NCBI GenBank assembly: GCA_025084515.1
Contig: JAJAGP010001506.1
Coordinates: 1 to 64,000, forward strand
Reading direction: 5' to 3'
DNA from: Ancistrus triradiatus
Taxonomy: Eukaryota > Chordata > Actinopteri > Siluriformes > Loricariidae
DNA length: 64,000 bases
How positions within the stretch are numbered: the stretch's first letter is position 1; each line of letters opens with the position of its first letter. The notes under the pieces were generated by a model. The model was not told where the DNA came from, searched no databases, and saw nothing but the letters and a program-made list of their open reading frames with translations. Below, piece after piece: positions 1 to 11,039 of the stretch. The position numbers and the translations under genes are program-made.

Positions 1-37
<37 letters not shown>
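1..37. repeat. (AC)n microsatellite
   Basis: An uninterrupted AC dinucleotide run begins at the first base, so the array probably extends beyond the left edge of the window. Confidence 0.95.
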
Positions 38-39
<2 letters not shown>

Positions 40-800
40 TAAACAAAAGACTCATCACCAGGAACATAAAGCAAGTTGTTGCAAGCATGAAATTAAAAGC
101 ACTTCCAAATAAAAGACGTTTCATGCAATCCCACCCAGTTCGGGCGGACTTGACACACCGCTATCACCATTCCTGAAAATGGTGATAGCTCGGCTCAATA
201 TTAAAGCGTCTACTTGGGCAAAGCTGCCCGTAGTTGTTTATCTAATGTTTAGTTTATGAATCTTGACACCTTTCCTTGTGTCTGCCCTTGTAAGGCTAAG
301 AATGCTGCGTGTCAGAAGGCAGGAATGCAGACTTCACTTCACAATGGCATACAAGCAAAGACGCCGACGAGATCTTCAGAAATGCGAGGCCGGTGCCACA
401 GACGGTTCGGAGTCTCTCCACAACAAGGGTGTGAAGTGTGTTTTTCTGGAATAGCTTGAGAGGGTTTGGGCTGACACTCAATTACTTATAGTATGACTAT
501 GCAAAACACTGAAACTGACACACTAACACCTTACTGAAGGTTCATTAGAGGCAATTAATGGACAGCCTCACAAGCATTCTAATGATTTCTGTACATTTTA
601 ACAAAATGTTTGTCATCACAGTGCAAGTCACGTATTCCCATCTGCGACAGGGAAATCGTGAAAAGGTGGAAATCACTTTAATCATTTGTACCTGTGTACC
701 CATTGGTTATTATGCAGGCACAACTTTTCAGAATGTGGTTCACTTTGTGGGATGGATAGACATAATGAGTCTACTAGCAGGCAGACAGCTAGTGTTGTAT
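38..800. other. No recognisable gene
   Basis: Unique-looking sequence with only short ORFs in conflicting frames. I see no splice-bounded coding exon, RNA gene or clear transposon end before the inverted-repeat element begins near 810. Confidence 0.5.
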
Positions 801-809
801 ATTCTTCTA

Positions 810-1912
810 GTATACATCCACCGGCCAGTTTATTCAACTCCTAGTATCTGTACTCATTGTCCATTTTATCAGTTCCACTTATCATATAGATGCACTTTGT
901 AGTTTTACAATTACAGACTGTAGTCCATCTGTTTCTCTACGTACTCTGTTCTCTAAAGGTCAGGACCCCCACAGATCAGGTCCTATTTGGGTGGTGGATC
1001 AGTCTAAGCATCGCAGTGACACTGATGTGGTGGTGTGTTAATGTGGGTGTGTTGCCCAGTGGTGGAGGAAGTACACAAACCAAGTAGAGATACCCAAAGT
1101 AAAATATTACTCAAGTAAAAGTAGAAAAGTACTCCACTTCAGTAAAAAGTATTCGCCTTCATAGGTACTTGAGTATCAAAAGTACCATGATTTATTATGG
1201 TTCTAATGCCCTATTATCATTTTTATAACGAGACTCTTGCTTAGTCGACTCATTTTAGGTGAATAGACTCGTGTGTCACTCTTGGTACGCCAATGTTTTA
1301 ACAAAATGTCGTTAATTAGTACAAGAACTCAAAAGTTCGAAACAAAGTGTGAACTATTCACTGATTGGCATGCTTGCTTCTTGCTTATTTCCTTTTTATG
1401 TTTTGTTTTTATGCACACAAGCCAAAACAAAGGACAGATGTCAAATGTAGTGGAGTAAAAAGGTTTGACGTTGAAATATAGTGGAGTTAAAGTAAAAAGT
1501 CACCCAAAATTTAACTTCTTCAGTAAAGTACAGATACACACAAAAAAACTGAGTAGTGAATTGCATTTACTTTGTTACTGTCCAGCACTGGCTGGTATGA
1601 GTGGATCAGACACTGATCACTGATGGACTGGGAATAGTCTATATGCTATAGACTGACACAAACTGTGCAACAACAAATGAGCTGCTGTCCCTGTCACTGT
1701 AGTGCTTAGAATGATTCAAAACACAAAAAATACCAGATCTGTGGTGCTCCATTGAGGGTCCTGACCATTAGAGAACAAAGTAAAGGAGACTAACAAAGTA
1801 TGGAGAGAAACAGATGGACTACAGTCCGCAATTCAAGAACTACAAAGTCCATCTATATGGTAAAAAGAACTGAAAAAGGGACAATTGGTGTAGAAACAAG
1901 GCGGTGTACCTG
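810..1912. mobile_element. Long inverted-repeat element, split by a younger insertion
   Basis: Positions about 810-1056 and 1591-1912 are reverse complements of each other, with mismatches. Both carry a block reading 'actgtagtccatctgtttct' or its complement, followed by matching 'aggtcaggaccc' and 'gcagtgacact' type segments. The arms are about 250-320 bp and encode no protein, so this is a non-autonomous element of the long-inverted-repeat or foldback kind. I recall very similar repeats from otophysan fishes, but the family name is not established here. The arms are separated by the insert at 1057-1590. Confidence 0.7.
1057..1590. mobile_element. Non-autonomous DNA element nested in an inverted repeat
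   Basis: The segment opens with CAGTGGTGGA and closes with TCCAGCACTG, a near-perfect short terminal inverted repeat. It contains the 'agtacttgagtatcaaaagtac' type sequence (about 1164-1185) and 'tttactttgttactg' near the right end, both typical of an abundant teleost hAT-like MITE. It interrupts the loop between the two arms of the surrounding inverted-repeat element. A clean target-site duplication is not obvious. Assignment to hAT is inference. Confidence 0.6.
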
Positions 1913-1919
1913 AAAGTGA

Positions 1920-2309
1920 TCGGTGAGTGTCTATAAGTAAATGAAAAGTAGACACTCACATTTTACCCATGATGAATGTGACCTACTTTAATAGCATCTA
2001 AATGGCTACCCTGTTAGTATCTGCCAACCCAAATATACAATAAACACAGTTACTGAGATATACTCTGACACCCTTGGGTACTTTAATGAAGTAAATCCAT
2101 ATCTTGCTGTAAGAGATACATACGTATATGCTTGAATTCCCAACCACTTTGTAGCACATTAACTTGACATGCCATTTAGTTGGAGATATATGGGGTTTGG
2201 AATGCCGATATAATATAATGCCCTCTGGTTTTTGTTATGAAGCCATTGGTAGGCTACAGACTTGAAGAATGTGTCTCACCGTCTGGCATGCCTATATGTT
2301 AGTTATAAA
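1920..2309. other. AT-rich spacer, nothing recognised
   Basis: No coding potential, no tRNA-like boxes and no inverted repeat seen between the inverted-repeat element and the Tc1 copy. Confidence 0.45.
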
Positions 2310-2311
2310 TA

Positions 2312-3934
2312 CAGTGGCATGTTTGCCCCTTCCTGATTTCCTATTTTATTGCATATTTATCACACTTAAGTGTTTCAGAAAATCAAACCAATTTAAATGT
2401 TTCTACACCAAAGACAACACAAGTAAACACAAAATCCAGTTTTTAAATGGTGTTTATTATTAAGGGAGAAAAAATCCAAACCTACATGGCCCTGTGTGAA
2501 AAAGTGATTGCCCCCATTGTTAAAACATAACTTAACTATGGTTTATCACACCTGAGTTCACTGTCTCTAGCCACACCCAGGCCTGATTATTGCCACACCT
2601 GTTCTCAATCAGGACATCACTTAAATAGGACCTGTCTGACAAAGTGAAGTACACCAAAAGATCCTTAAAAGCTACACATCACGCCAAGATCCAAAGAAAT
2701 TGAGGAACAACTGAGAAAGAAAGTAACTGAGATCTACCAGTCTGGAAAGGGTTATAAAGCCATTTCTAAAGCTTTGAGACTCCAGCGAACCACACTGAGA
2801 GCCATTATCCACAAATGGCAAAGACATGGAACAGTGGTGAACCTTCCTAGGAGTGGCCGGCCGACCAAAATTACCCCAAGAGCGCAGCGACGGACTCATC
2901 CAATAGGTCACAAAAGACCCCTCAACAACATCCAAAGAACTGCAGGCCTCACTTGCCTCACTTAAGGTCAGTGTGGTGTATGCCTCCCACCATAAGAAAG
3001 AGACTGGGCAAAAAAAATGGCCTGCATGGCAGAGTTCCAAGAAGAAAAAAAAGTTTCCACTGCTGAGCAAAAAAACATTTAAAGCTCGTTTCAATTTTCC
3101 AGAACACATCTTGATGATCCCAAGACTTTTGGGAAAACATTCTGTGGAGTGACGATTCAAAAGTTGAACTTTTTGAAAGGTGTGTGTCCCATTACATCTG
3201 GTGTAAAAGTAACACAGCATTTCAGAAAAAGAACATTATAGCAACAGTAAAATATGGTGGTGGTAGTGTGATGGTCTGGGGCTGTTTTGTTGCTTCAGGA
3301 CCTGGAAGACTTGCTGTGATAAATGGAACTATGAATTCTGCTGTCTACCAAAAAATCTTGAAGGAGAATGTCCGGCCATCTGTTTGTGACCTCAAGCTGA
3401 AATTAACTTGGGTTCTGCAGCAGGACAATGATCCAAAACACAGCAGCAAGTCCAGCTCTGAATGGCTGAAGAAAAACAAAATGAAGACTTTGGAGTGGCC
3501 TAGTCAAAGTCCTGACCTGAATCCTATTGAGATGCTGTGGCATGACCTTAAAAAGGCCGTTCATGCTCCACAACCCTCCAATGTGGCTGAATTACAACAA
3601 TTCTGCAAAGATGAGTGGCCAAAAAATCCTCCACAAAGCTGTAAAAGACTCACTGCAAGTTATCGCAAACCCTTGGTTGCAGTTGTTGCTGCTAAGGGCG
3701 GTCCAACCAGTTATTCAGTTTAGGGGGCAATTACTTTTTCACACAGGGCCATGTAAATTTGGATTCTTTTCTCCCTTTATAACAAACACCTTCCTTTAAA
3801 AACTGCATTTTGTGTGTACTTGTGTTGTCTTTGACTAATATTTAAATTGGTTTGATGTTCCGAAACACTTAACTGTGACAAACATGCAAATAAATTGGAA
3901 ATCTGGAAGGGGCAAACACTTTTTCACACCACTG
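2312..3934 (+). mobile_element. Tc1-like transposon with long inverted repeats
   Basis: The ends CAGTGGCATGTTTGCCCC (2312) and its complement ending at 3934 are flanked by TA (2310-2311 and 3935-3936), the expected Tc1/mariner target duplication. Each terminal inverted repeat is about 200 bp. An inner repeat containing 'gtgtgaaaaagtgattgccc' near 2496 recurs as its complement near 3728, so the outer and inner direct-repeat plan of Sleeping-Beauty-type (IR/DR) elements is present. Length is about 1.62 kb, normal for Tc1. It carries one transposase pseudogene on the plus strand. Confidence 0.9.
2681..3723 (+). pseudogene. Tc1-like transposase pseudogene
   Basis: This encodes the cut-and-paste transposase of the surrounding element. 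Starting from a mutated initiation codon (ACG at 2681), the frame reads a paired-like helix-turn-helix region ending in a GRPTKITPR-type linker. The reading frame is lost near 2900-2960. Another break near 3130, a missing T in a 'cttttggg' run, precedes the first catalytic aspartate of the WSDD segment (about 3145-3156). From there to the stop at 3723 the frame is open. It contains QQDNDPKHSS and SPDLNPIE with exactly 34 residues between D and E, so the DD34E catalytic set is still readable. The lost start and frameshifts make it inactive. The family assignment is firm. Confidence 0.88.
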
Positions 3935-4033
3935 TAGATCTACAGCAGGAATCAACAAGTTGCATCACAAATAGCCTGTCATTTTAAAAACATGATAATT
4001 TAGTTACTATACAGCCACTGCTTGGAGAAATCA

Positions 4034-4215
4034 GTTGCTAAGGCACTGGACCAGAAGATTAAGAGTTCAAGTCCAGAGTGCCAAAGCCACCACTGTAATC
4101 CATTAAGCAAGGTTATTAACTCTCAGCTGCATGGACTGTTCGCTGTAAGACTATCAGTTCTAAGTCACTCTAGATAAGGGCATCTGCTAAATGGCGTGAA
4201 TGTAAATGCAAATCT
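4034..4215 (+). repeat. tRNA-derived SINE, sense
   Basis: The head shows a degenerate box-A-like stretch (TTGCTAAGGCACTGGACC) and a box-B-like GAGTTCAAGTCC, followed by an 'aagcaaggttattaac' segment. The tail has the teleost motif of the 'gtcactctagataagggcatctgctaaatg' type (about 4162-4192). Four other copies of this family occur in the window. A functional tRNA is excluded because no acceptor stem can be paired. Confidence 0.7.
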
Positions 4216-4727
4216 AGAATCACAATGTTAAGCGGTTAAAAACTACTCAGCAGGTTTTAGGGTACGCCTACCAGTAATGAGTTTTGAATACACCTGGCAG
4301 AAGTAACGCGTGCACCGTTGCTAAATAGGCACCACTGGAAGGACAGTGACTAATTCCTCCACCCTGAAGCCTCTTGCAAAGGCTTAGCATTTTAGCTCGG
4401 GATATCCAGAGCCTTAGAGGAGGAAACGCTTAGTAAAGTTGTTTGAATCAGTTACATGGGTAAATCTTGTGTATAAACAAATTGTTGTGCCTTGTGTAAG
4501 CTAGACTAGAAGCTATAACAGCTAGACTTGTCAAGCTGCATGCCAGAAGGGTTGCTAGTTACATAGTTCGCCAACTTAATATGTATTAATAGCAAAGGCC
4601 AAAAAAAACAAATTCCGGAAAGCTGCCATTATATTAAACTGAGTTTTACAATTATGCTTCTATGAGAGTTTTGTCCATTTTGCGTCTGCCACTCCAGTCT
4701 AAATCTGCTTGGCTATTTGTCATCATG

Positions 4728-4833
4728 TTATTTATATATACATATATATACATATATATATACAAACACACACACACACACACACACACATACAGACATA
4801 CATACATACATACATACATACATACATACATAC
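4728..4833. repeat. Compound microsatellite (TA, AC, CATA)
   Basis: A run of TATATACA-like units passes into (AC)n and then (CATA)n. It ends exactly where the next Tc1-like terminus (CAGTGGGGCAAAA) begins. Confidence 0.9.
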
Positions 4834-4834
4834 A

Positions 4835-5375
4835 GTGGGGCAAAAAAGTATTTAGTCAGCCACTGATTGTGCAAGTTCTCCTACTTAGAAAAATGAGAGA
4901 GGTCTGTAATTTTCATCATAGATCACTTCAACTATGAAAGACAAAAATGAGAAAAAAAATCCAGGAAATCACATTGTAGGATTTTTAAATAATTTAATTG
5001 TAAATTATGGTGGAAAATAAGTATTTGGTCACCCACAAACAAGCAAGATTTTTGGCTCTCACAGACCTGTAACTTCTTCTTTAAGAAGCTCTTCTGTCCT
5101 CGACTCGTTACCTGTATTAATGGCACCTGTTACCAAAGGAAGAAAATTGTAGACCTGCAGCAGGCTGGGAAGAGTGAATCTACAATGGCCAAGCAGGTTG
5201 GTGTGAATAAATCAACTGTGGGAGCAATTGTAAGAAAATGGAAGACATACAAGACCATTGATAATCTCCCTCAATCTGGGGCTCCATGCAAGATCTCATC
5301 CCGTGGGGTCACAATGATAATGAGAACGGTGAGCAAAAATCCCAGAACTACACGGAGGGACCTGATGAACTTTAC
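4835..5375 (+). mobile_element. Truncated Tc1-like element, 5' half
   Basis: The left end CAGTGGGGCAAAAAAGTATTT follows a TA. The AT-rich inverted repeat continues through 'aagtatttggtcaccca'. A transposase amino-terminal fragment (about 5150-5372) encodes residues such as MAKQVGVNKSTVGAIVRKWK, a helix-turn-helix with the Tc1 consensus, and SKNPRTTRRDL. The element ends abruptly near 5375: the DD34E domain and right inverted repeat are missing. The family is different from the copy at 2312. Confidence 0.82.
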
Positions 5376-5514
5376 AATTTTAGATCATCTAACATCTACG
5401 TCCAGATCCAGGTTCATTCAGTTTTTCCACACAGACCAATGGAAAACAGCATATATTTAAAAGACGTCAGCCAAGCTGCAGACAAGCTACTGATAGCTCA
5501 TAGCAATATGTTTA

Positions 5515-5712
5515 ATTAATGCAATTAATAAAATGTTTAGTGTTCATTTGTTCTTCATTTCTCATCCATGACAGAGTATCGCCCACTTTAGTGATAAATC
5601 ATTTAAACTAATTGGTTTTAACAGGCTTATTTTTTTATGCACAGTTGTGCCCCATGACTGATCGACAAGCAGATGGGTACAGGTGTGCCCCATTAAATTC
5701 TGTCTGTAGTCT
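5515..5712 (-). repeat. Dispersed repeat, second copy at 47 kb
   Basis: The reverse complement of this segment aligns by eye with 47040-47230: both contain 'gaattta', a 'ggcacaactgtgcataaaa' core and 'ccatggatgagaaatga' or a close variant in the same order. The family is not recognised. The two copies lie in opposite orientation about 41 kb apart. Confidence 0.6.
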
Positions 5713-5714
5713 AG

Positions 5715-6390
5715 AAACACGGCAGTGAAATAATGGCAGATCCCATAAATGTTATGTCAAAAATCTGGCCGCTACTTCCCAAACTGCACCATGGGATACG
5801 AGGCCAGGCCTGAATGGCCATTTTATTGTACAGTCTCCTCATCCAGCTAAGGTTCAAGACCTTCATTTCATCCTGTCCTGTATGAGGTAAAAATAATAAA
5901 TCATGAACGTAGTCTAAGACATATATTCTATAAATGAAATACCATTACATTTAATTGGGCCGAGTCCAGATCACAAAGTACCCCAGGCATCAGTAATTCC
6001 TCCCTACCCGTGTCGACGCCGTCGAAAAATAATCCGCACGAGATAATATCGTGACAGCGTGCGATTATAAGTTTACCACATTTACTGTCTTTCACAAGCT
6101 CATGAATGTCACGAATGACAAAATGCACGCTATTACTCCATACACCCTTGTGTCAGACGTTGCTATGATATATAACTGTCAGACAACACACTCTCTATTC
6201 AGAAAGAGACTTAAAGCTACAGTTACAACGCTCTATTCAGGCCGAGCGTCACATTCCTCATCTGACCTTTCTCATGGAGGATGCAGTCCACGCACTGCAT
6301 TTGATATCCTTTCATTTATTTACTGGAACAATATAAAGGAAGGCTACTTTACAGTTTGGAAAAATGTATATAAAAAGACAGTGTGTCAAT
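5715..6390. other. No recognisable gene
   Basis: The longest open frame here (about 113 codons from 6051) begins with GTG, has no family resemblance that I can see and spans no conserved motif. I see no transposon ends. Confidence 0.45.
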
Positions 6391-6394
6391 AAAC

Positions 6395-6650
6395 TTGTTA
6401 CACTTCAAGATTTATTTCTAAGGTGTTTTTTATAATGTTGCATTATCTCAAAGTAGCTTTAGAGTTTGAGATTATCTTTTAACATCTGAAAGCCCATCCC
6501 AAATTGAGCAAGCCAATGGCGACAGTGGCAAAGAAGAACTCCCTAAACATTATAAGGAAGAACCTCGGGAGAACCAAGACTCAAAAAAGGGAGCCATTCT
6601 CCTTGAGTGGCTTAGATGATAAATGTAAGAATGAAAGTAATTTATCTAGT
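6395..6650 (-). repeat. LINE-type 3' tail fragment
   Basis: It shares the ordered blocks 'cccaaattgagc', 'ggcgacagtggcaa', 'actccct' and 'accaagactcaaaa' with the tails at 30385, 32410 and 57365. At 30385 this block lies downstream of a reverse-transcriptase-like frame on the minus strand, so this copy is probably a 5'-truncated insertion on the minus strand. Confidence 0.6.
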
Positions 6651-6789
6651 CAAATAAGTCTGTAGTAAAAGTTAGAAAAACAGAAAATAAGTAAATATAA
6701 ACAGATAAATATAGAATAAAATAACGTAAATGAATATGCATATCGGCATAATTTAGTCCAAGCAAATCTGAGTGATTACAAATTACAAT

Positions 6790-7158
6790 TACGACTGTTT
6801 CATCGGCCGGCCGATTAATGCCATTTTGAGATAACTGGCATCTGGGACTACTGAGTGACTAAAAACAAAGATGCTGAGAAAACATTAAGTGAGGGAGGGG
6901 CCATTTATGAGAAGATGAAACCTTTGTTTCCAGCATTATAACTTGCTGCTCTTAACTGCAATTAAAACCAAAAAGACGTATACATACACAGTGTATTTAT
7001 TGCTGAAATATGGTCATTGAAGTTCAGCCACTTTTTCTCTCATTTTATTATCATTAATTTTATAAGTTGCCGATATCATAAAAACATGATATCGACACTA
7101 TACATCAGCCATCGGCATCTGCCATTAAGAAAACCCATATCGGTCGACCATTAGTATC
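6790..7158. repeat. Probable MITE-like repeat with ATCGGCCG/ATCGGTCG ends
   Basis: The left part has 'catcggccggccgattaatg' and the right part 'atcggtcgaccatta', giving imperfect terminal inversion around an AT-rich core. Sequences of this type are abundant in fish, but the class is uncertain. It abuts the next Tc1 copy directly. Confidence 0.4.
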
Positions 7159-7160
7159 TA

Positions 7161-8041
7161 CAGTGGTGTTTGAAAGTTTGTGAACCCTTTAGAATTTTCT
7201 ATATTTCTGCATAAATATGACCTAAAACATCATCAGATTTTCACATAAGTCCTAAAAGTAGATAAAGAGAACCCAGTTAAACAAATGAGACAAAAATATT
7301 ATACTTGGTCGTTTATTTATTCAGAAAAATGATCCAATATGACATATTAGCAAAAGTATGTGAACCTCCAGGATTAGCAGTTAATTTGAAGGTGAAATTA
7401 GAGTCAGGTGTTTTCAATCAATGGGATGACAATCAGGTGTGAGTGGGCACCCTGTTTTATTCAAAGAACAGGGATCTATCAAAGTCTGCTCTTCACAGCA
7501 CATGTTTGTAGAAGTGTATCATGGCACGAACAAAGGAGATTTCTGAGGAGCTCAAGAGTTGAAAGAGTTGTTGATGCTCATCAGGCTGGAAAAGGTCTAA
7601 AGAGTTTGGACTCCACCAATCCACAGTCAGACAGATTGTGTACAAATGGAGGAAATTCAAGACCATAGTTACCCTCCCCAGGATTGGTTGACGAACAAAG
7701 ATCACTCCAAGAGCAAGGTGTGTAATAGTTGGCAAGGTCACAAAGGACCCAGGGTAACTTCTAAGCAACTCTCACACTGCCTCTCTCACACTGGCTAATG
7801 TTAATGTTCATGAGTCCACCATCAGAAGAACACTGAACAACAATGGTGTGCATGGCAGGCTTGCAAGGAGAAAGCCACTGCTCTCCAAAAAGAACATTGC
7901 TGCTCGTCGCAGTTTGCTAAAGATCATGTGGACAAGCCAGAAGGCTGTTGGAAGAATGTTTGGTGGACGGATGAGACCAAAATAGAACTTTTTGGTTTAA
8001 AAGAAAAGCGTTATGTTTGGAGAAAGGAAAACAGAGCATTC
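7161..8041 (+). mobile_element. Tc1-like element, 5' portion (family X, copy 1)
   Basis: It begins CAGTGGTGTTTGAAAG after TA (7159-7160). The inverted repeat, then a decayed transposase start (ATGGCACGAACAAAGGAG, about 7519), helix-turn-helix region and WWTDETKIELFG (about 7950-8000) can be followed. This matches the copies at 43028 and 44527. It stops at 8041 inside the catalytic domain, where a different repeat begins. Several frame breaks make it inactive. Confidence 0.85.
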
Positions 8042-8199
8042 TTTTTGTTCAATGTTATCTTTTCTAAAGCCAAAATGTCTCCAAATAACAGACACAGCCT
8101 TTTCTTCACTACAAGCTGCTCTGTGTTATTTATTAACAGAATTTTTAAAAATAATCGACATGGACTATTTATTGCAATTAATTGCCCAGCCCTAATACT
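8042..8199 (-). repeat. Short repeat at the junction of two inverted Tc1 halves
   Basis: Read on the minus strand it begins with 'tagggctgggcaattaattg', a motif common at the ends of fish hAT-like repeats. It fills exactly the gap between a forward and a reverse Tc1 half-element. Confidence 0.45.
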
Positions 8200-9013
8200 A
8201 CCACCACCATGTTTCACAGATGAGATAAGGTTCTTATGCTGGAATGCACTTTTTCTTTCTCCAAACACAACACTTCTCACTTAAATCAAAAAAGCTATAC
8301 TATGGTCTCATCTATCTACAATAGTTTTCCAGTACCCTTCAGGACTGCCCATGTGCCACATGTTCTTTTTAGAAAGCAATGGCTTTCTTCTCATAATTCT
8401 ATGACGCACACCACTGGTGTTCTCATCAAGGCTGCCTCATGACCATTAACATTACAAATGTGAGAGGGGCCTTTAGTTGCTTAGAAGTTACCCTGGGTTG
8501 CTGTGTGACATGGTGGACTATTACATGCCTTGCTCTCGCAGTGATCTTTGTTGGTCAACCAAGTAACAGTGGTCTAGAAGTTTGTGTGAATGTGGATTGG
8601 GAGTCCAAACTCTTTAAAGATTGATTTTGAGCATCAACAACTCTTTTCTGATACTCTCAGGAATCTCCTTTGTTGGTGCCATGATACACTTCCACAAACA
8701 TGTTAAGATCAGACTCTGATAGATCCCTGTTCTTTAAATACAAGTGTGCCCACTCGTGATTGATTGTCCTCCCATTGACTGAAAACACCTGACTAACTTC
8801 AGCTTCAAAATAAAATCTAATCCTAGAGGTTTACATACTTTTGTCATGCACAGATATGCAATATTGGATCATTTTTCTCAATAAATAAATGCCCAAGTAC
8901 AATATTTGTCTCATTCTGGATTTTGTATCTACTTCTAGGACTTGTGTGAAAAACCTGATGATGCATTTGGTCATGTTTATGCAGAAAACGCTAAAGAGTC
9001 CACAAATTTCATG
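8200..9013 (-). mobile_element. Tc1-like element, 5' portion, inverted (family X)
   Basis: The reverse complement of this segment runs from the family-X inverted repeat near 9013 through the transposase start (ATGGCACCAACAAAGGAG, about 8682) into the catalytic domain near the conserved KHGGGS (about 8200). It carries its own indels. With the 7161 copy it forms a 5'-half/5'-half inverted pair, both lacking right ends. Confidence 0.8.
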
Positions 9014-9332
9014 TATCTGAGCTGAATGAAGCCCATATTTGGTGCAAATCAGTCGTTCGGACAAAGCATTCCTTAAGGATGACATTCCTGGAGGGTCCAA
9101 CACATCACGTTTGCCTGCTCACCTGACTAAGGCTAATTAGTTAAGGATTCAGTGGGTGTGTCTTACAGCAAGAATTTGTTAATGATGTTTATCACACTGT
9201 GCAACACTAGAGGCAGTCACATGATGTACATTAAACCTTTGCCTATTCTTACACTGAGCAGCTAAAAACAAAAGATAAACAGACAGTCCTAAATAATTAT
9301 GGCTCGAAACCCTGAATTACAAGTGAAACATA

Positions 9333-9521
9333 TACAGTGAAGGCTAAAAATCTGAGACCACTAATGAGCACGCTATTTACATTTTTCTCAAATGTAATAA
9401 TGTTTTTCATTACAAATCATCATAAGTGAAAATAAGTGATTCTTTGGGAGAAAGTCGTACGGTACCGTGCAAAAGTCTTAGGCCACCATTAGAGTTGTTG
9501 TTTTAGCAATAATATAATGAC

Positions 9522-9560
<39 letters not shown>

Positions 9561-10030
9561 GGGGGGGGGGAGCAAGGAGAGAAGGACAGGAGAGAGAGAA
9601 GAGAGATAGAGATGAGAGGAGAGGAGATGAGAAGAGAGAGAGAGAGAGAGAGAGCTATAGAGCGAGAGACACAAATATAGATAGAGATATTAGAGAGATA
9701 GATATATATATAGATATAGAGATATAGAGATATATTATATATACTATATACACACACATACATAAATAAAATTATTTCTCAGTGTCTTTATTAGAATACA
9801 ACCTGTATATAAGAAAATGCATGACATTTATATGCAATATTCTAAAAAAAAAAACAAATGGGGGAAAAAATGTTTTTTGGAAGGGTAGTAGCGAAGAAAC
9901 CACTTTTTTGGAATGAAAACAGGGGGAAAATGCTAAGACATATATGCCAAGATAAGATATGCTAAAGGTGGAATGACAATCAGTGGAAAAAGAGTATTAT
10001 GGAGTGACAAGTTTTAAATTTTTGGGTCCA
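9333..10030. mobile_element. Remnants of one or more Tc1-like elements around a microsatellite
   Basis: Pieces include 'acagtgaaggctaaaaatct' (9334) and 'accgtgcaaaagtcttaggc' (about 9463). A reversed or forward transposase scrap reads 'ggagtgacaagtttt' (about 10001-10015, compare WSDESKF). The order is disrupted by the simple-repeat block at 9523-9755. Only membership of Tc1-like debris can be supported. Confidence 0.45.
9523..9755. repeat. Compound low-complexity block (AT)n, G13, (GA)n, (AC)n
   Basis: An AT run leads directly into 13 consecutive G (9558-9570), followed by purine-only GA-rich sequence to about 9665 and then TA/GATA and AC units. It contains several non-B-DNA motifs side by side. 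Confidence 0.9.
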
Positions 10031-10082
10031 CACTGTACCTTATTCAACCGAGTAAGGATTATGCAAGAAGAGCAAATGTAGA

Positions 10083-10422
10083 GTACTGTGCAAAAGTCTT
10101 AGGCCACTACCTGTTGTGTCAGCAATGGTATACTAACCACATTTAACATATTGGCAAGTTCGGACGCAAACATTTCAGACTTTTCCGCTGATCTTTATTC
10201 CAATCTTTGTGAGCTTTTGCTGCTATTGCTCAAGTTCCACACTAAACACTGGGCACTGTAGCCTACCAAAGCTGTTTTGTTTTGTTTTTCAATAACGCCT
10301 ACAAATTCCCTGTATTTCTTAGTCGTATTCTAATAGAGAGACTGAGAAACAATGTCTGTTCATTATATCATTGCTAAAACAATGGCATATCTAATCTAAT
10401 GGTGGCCTAAGATTTTTAGTAC
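10083..10422. mobile_element. Short non-autonomous Tc1-like element
   Basis: The left end GTACTGTGCAAAAGTCTTAG and the complement of the right end (GTACTAAAAATCTTAGGCC) form a terminal inverted repeat. The interior of about 340 bp has no transposase frame. The interior phrase 'ccaatctttgtgagctttt' is shared with the copy at 62270. Confidence 0.7.
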
Positions 10423-10597
10423 TGAATAAAAATATTCACCTTGATTCTCCTAATCATATTTTAATATCCCTTGTGAAATATCACTTCTGAACCAAATGTT
10501 CTTTCACACCAGACACATTCAAAATTAATAATAATAATAGTAATTATTATTACATAACTATTATTATTCCTTTTCATACTCACGTAATCCAGCTGAG

Positions 10598-10740
10598 TGT
10601 CGCAATAGCTGGGGCCTAACCATCATCACAGGGCTTAAGGCAGAAACCAACTCTAGGCAGCTTGCCAATACCTGGGACAGGGAATCGAACCGGGGAGCTC
10701 AGGAGCTGTGACGTGAAAGCGCTAAACACTGTGCCCCTTT
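10598..10740 (-). repeat. tRNA-derived SINE (second family), antisense
   Basis: The phrase GGGAATCGAACCGGGGAGCTC is the complement of a box-B-like head. The sequence ends in 'gctaaacactgtgcccc', the complement of a box-A-like start. A related copy lies at 19895-20070. Confidence 0.6.
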
Positions 10741-11039
10741 ATTATTATTATTATTATTTAATTGTGTGAGAGCTACTTGCACATTTACTGTACATTTTAC
10801 TGGCACGATTCAGAACGTTCCCACATTTTCTAACTTTTAACAATCAACCTGCATTCACACATAGGCCTACTACTACTATTATTATTAGTAGTAGTAGCAG
10901 CACGCTACTTAGGCTTCGGGGACTCACGTTTTCACACTTCGCAAAAGTGAAGGCAATTATTTTTTAATTCCAAGTTGCACCATATTGTTGCTTTTGTCCG
11001 AATCCATAAATAGCCAGGTGTTTAAATGGCTTAAAGGAA

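Noticed and set aside
2672..3220. 182-codon minus-strand open frame
   Set aside because: It is the antisense shadow of the Tc1 transposase at 2681-3723 and has no domain of its own.
6051..6392. 113-codon open frame
   Set aside because: Non-ATG start and no recognisable family.
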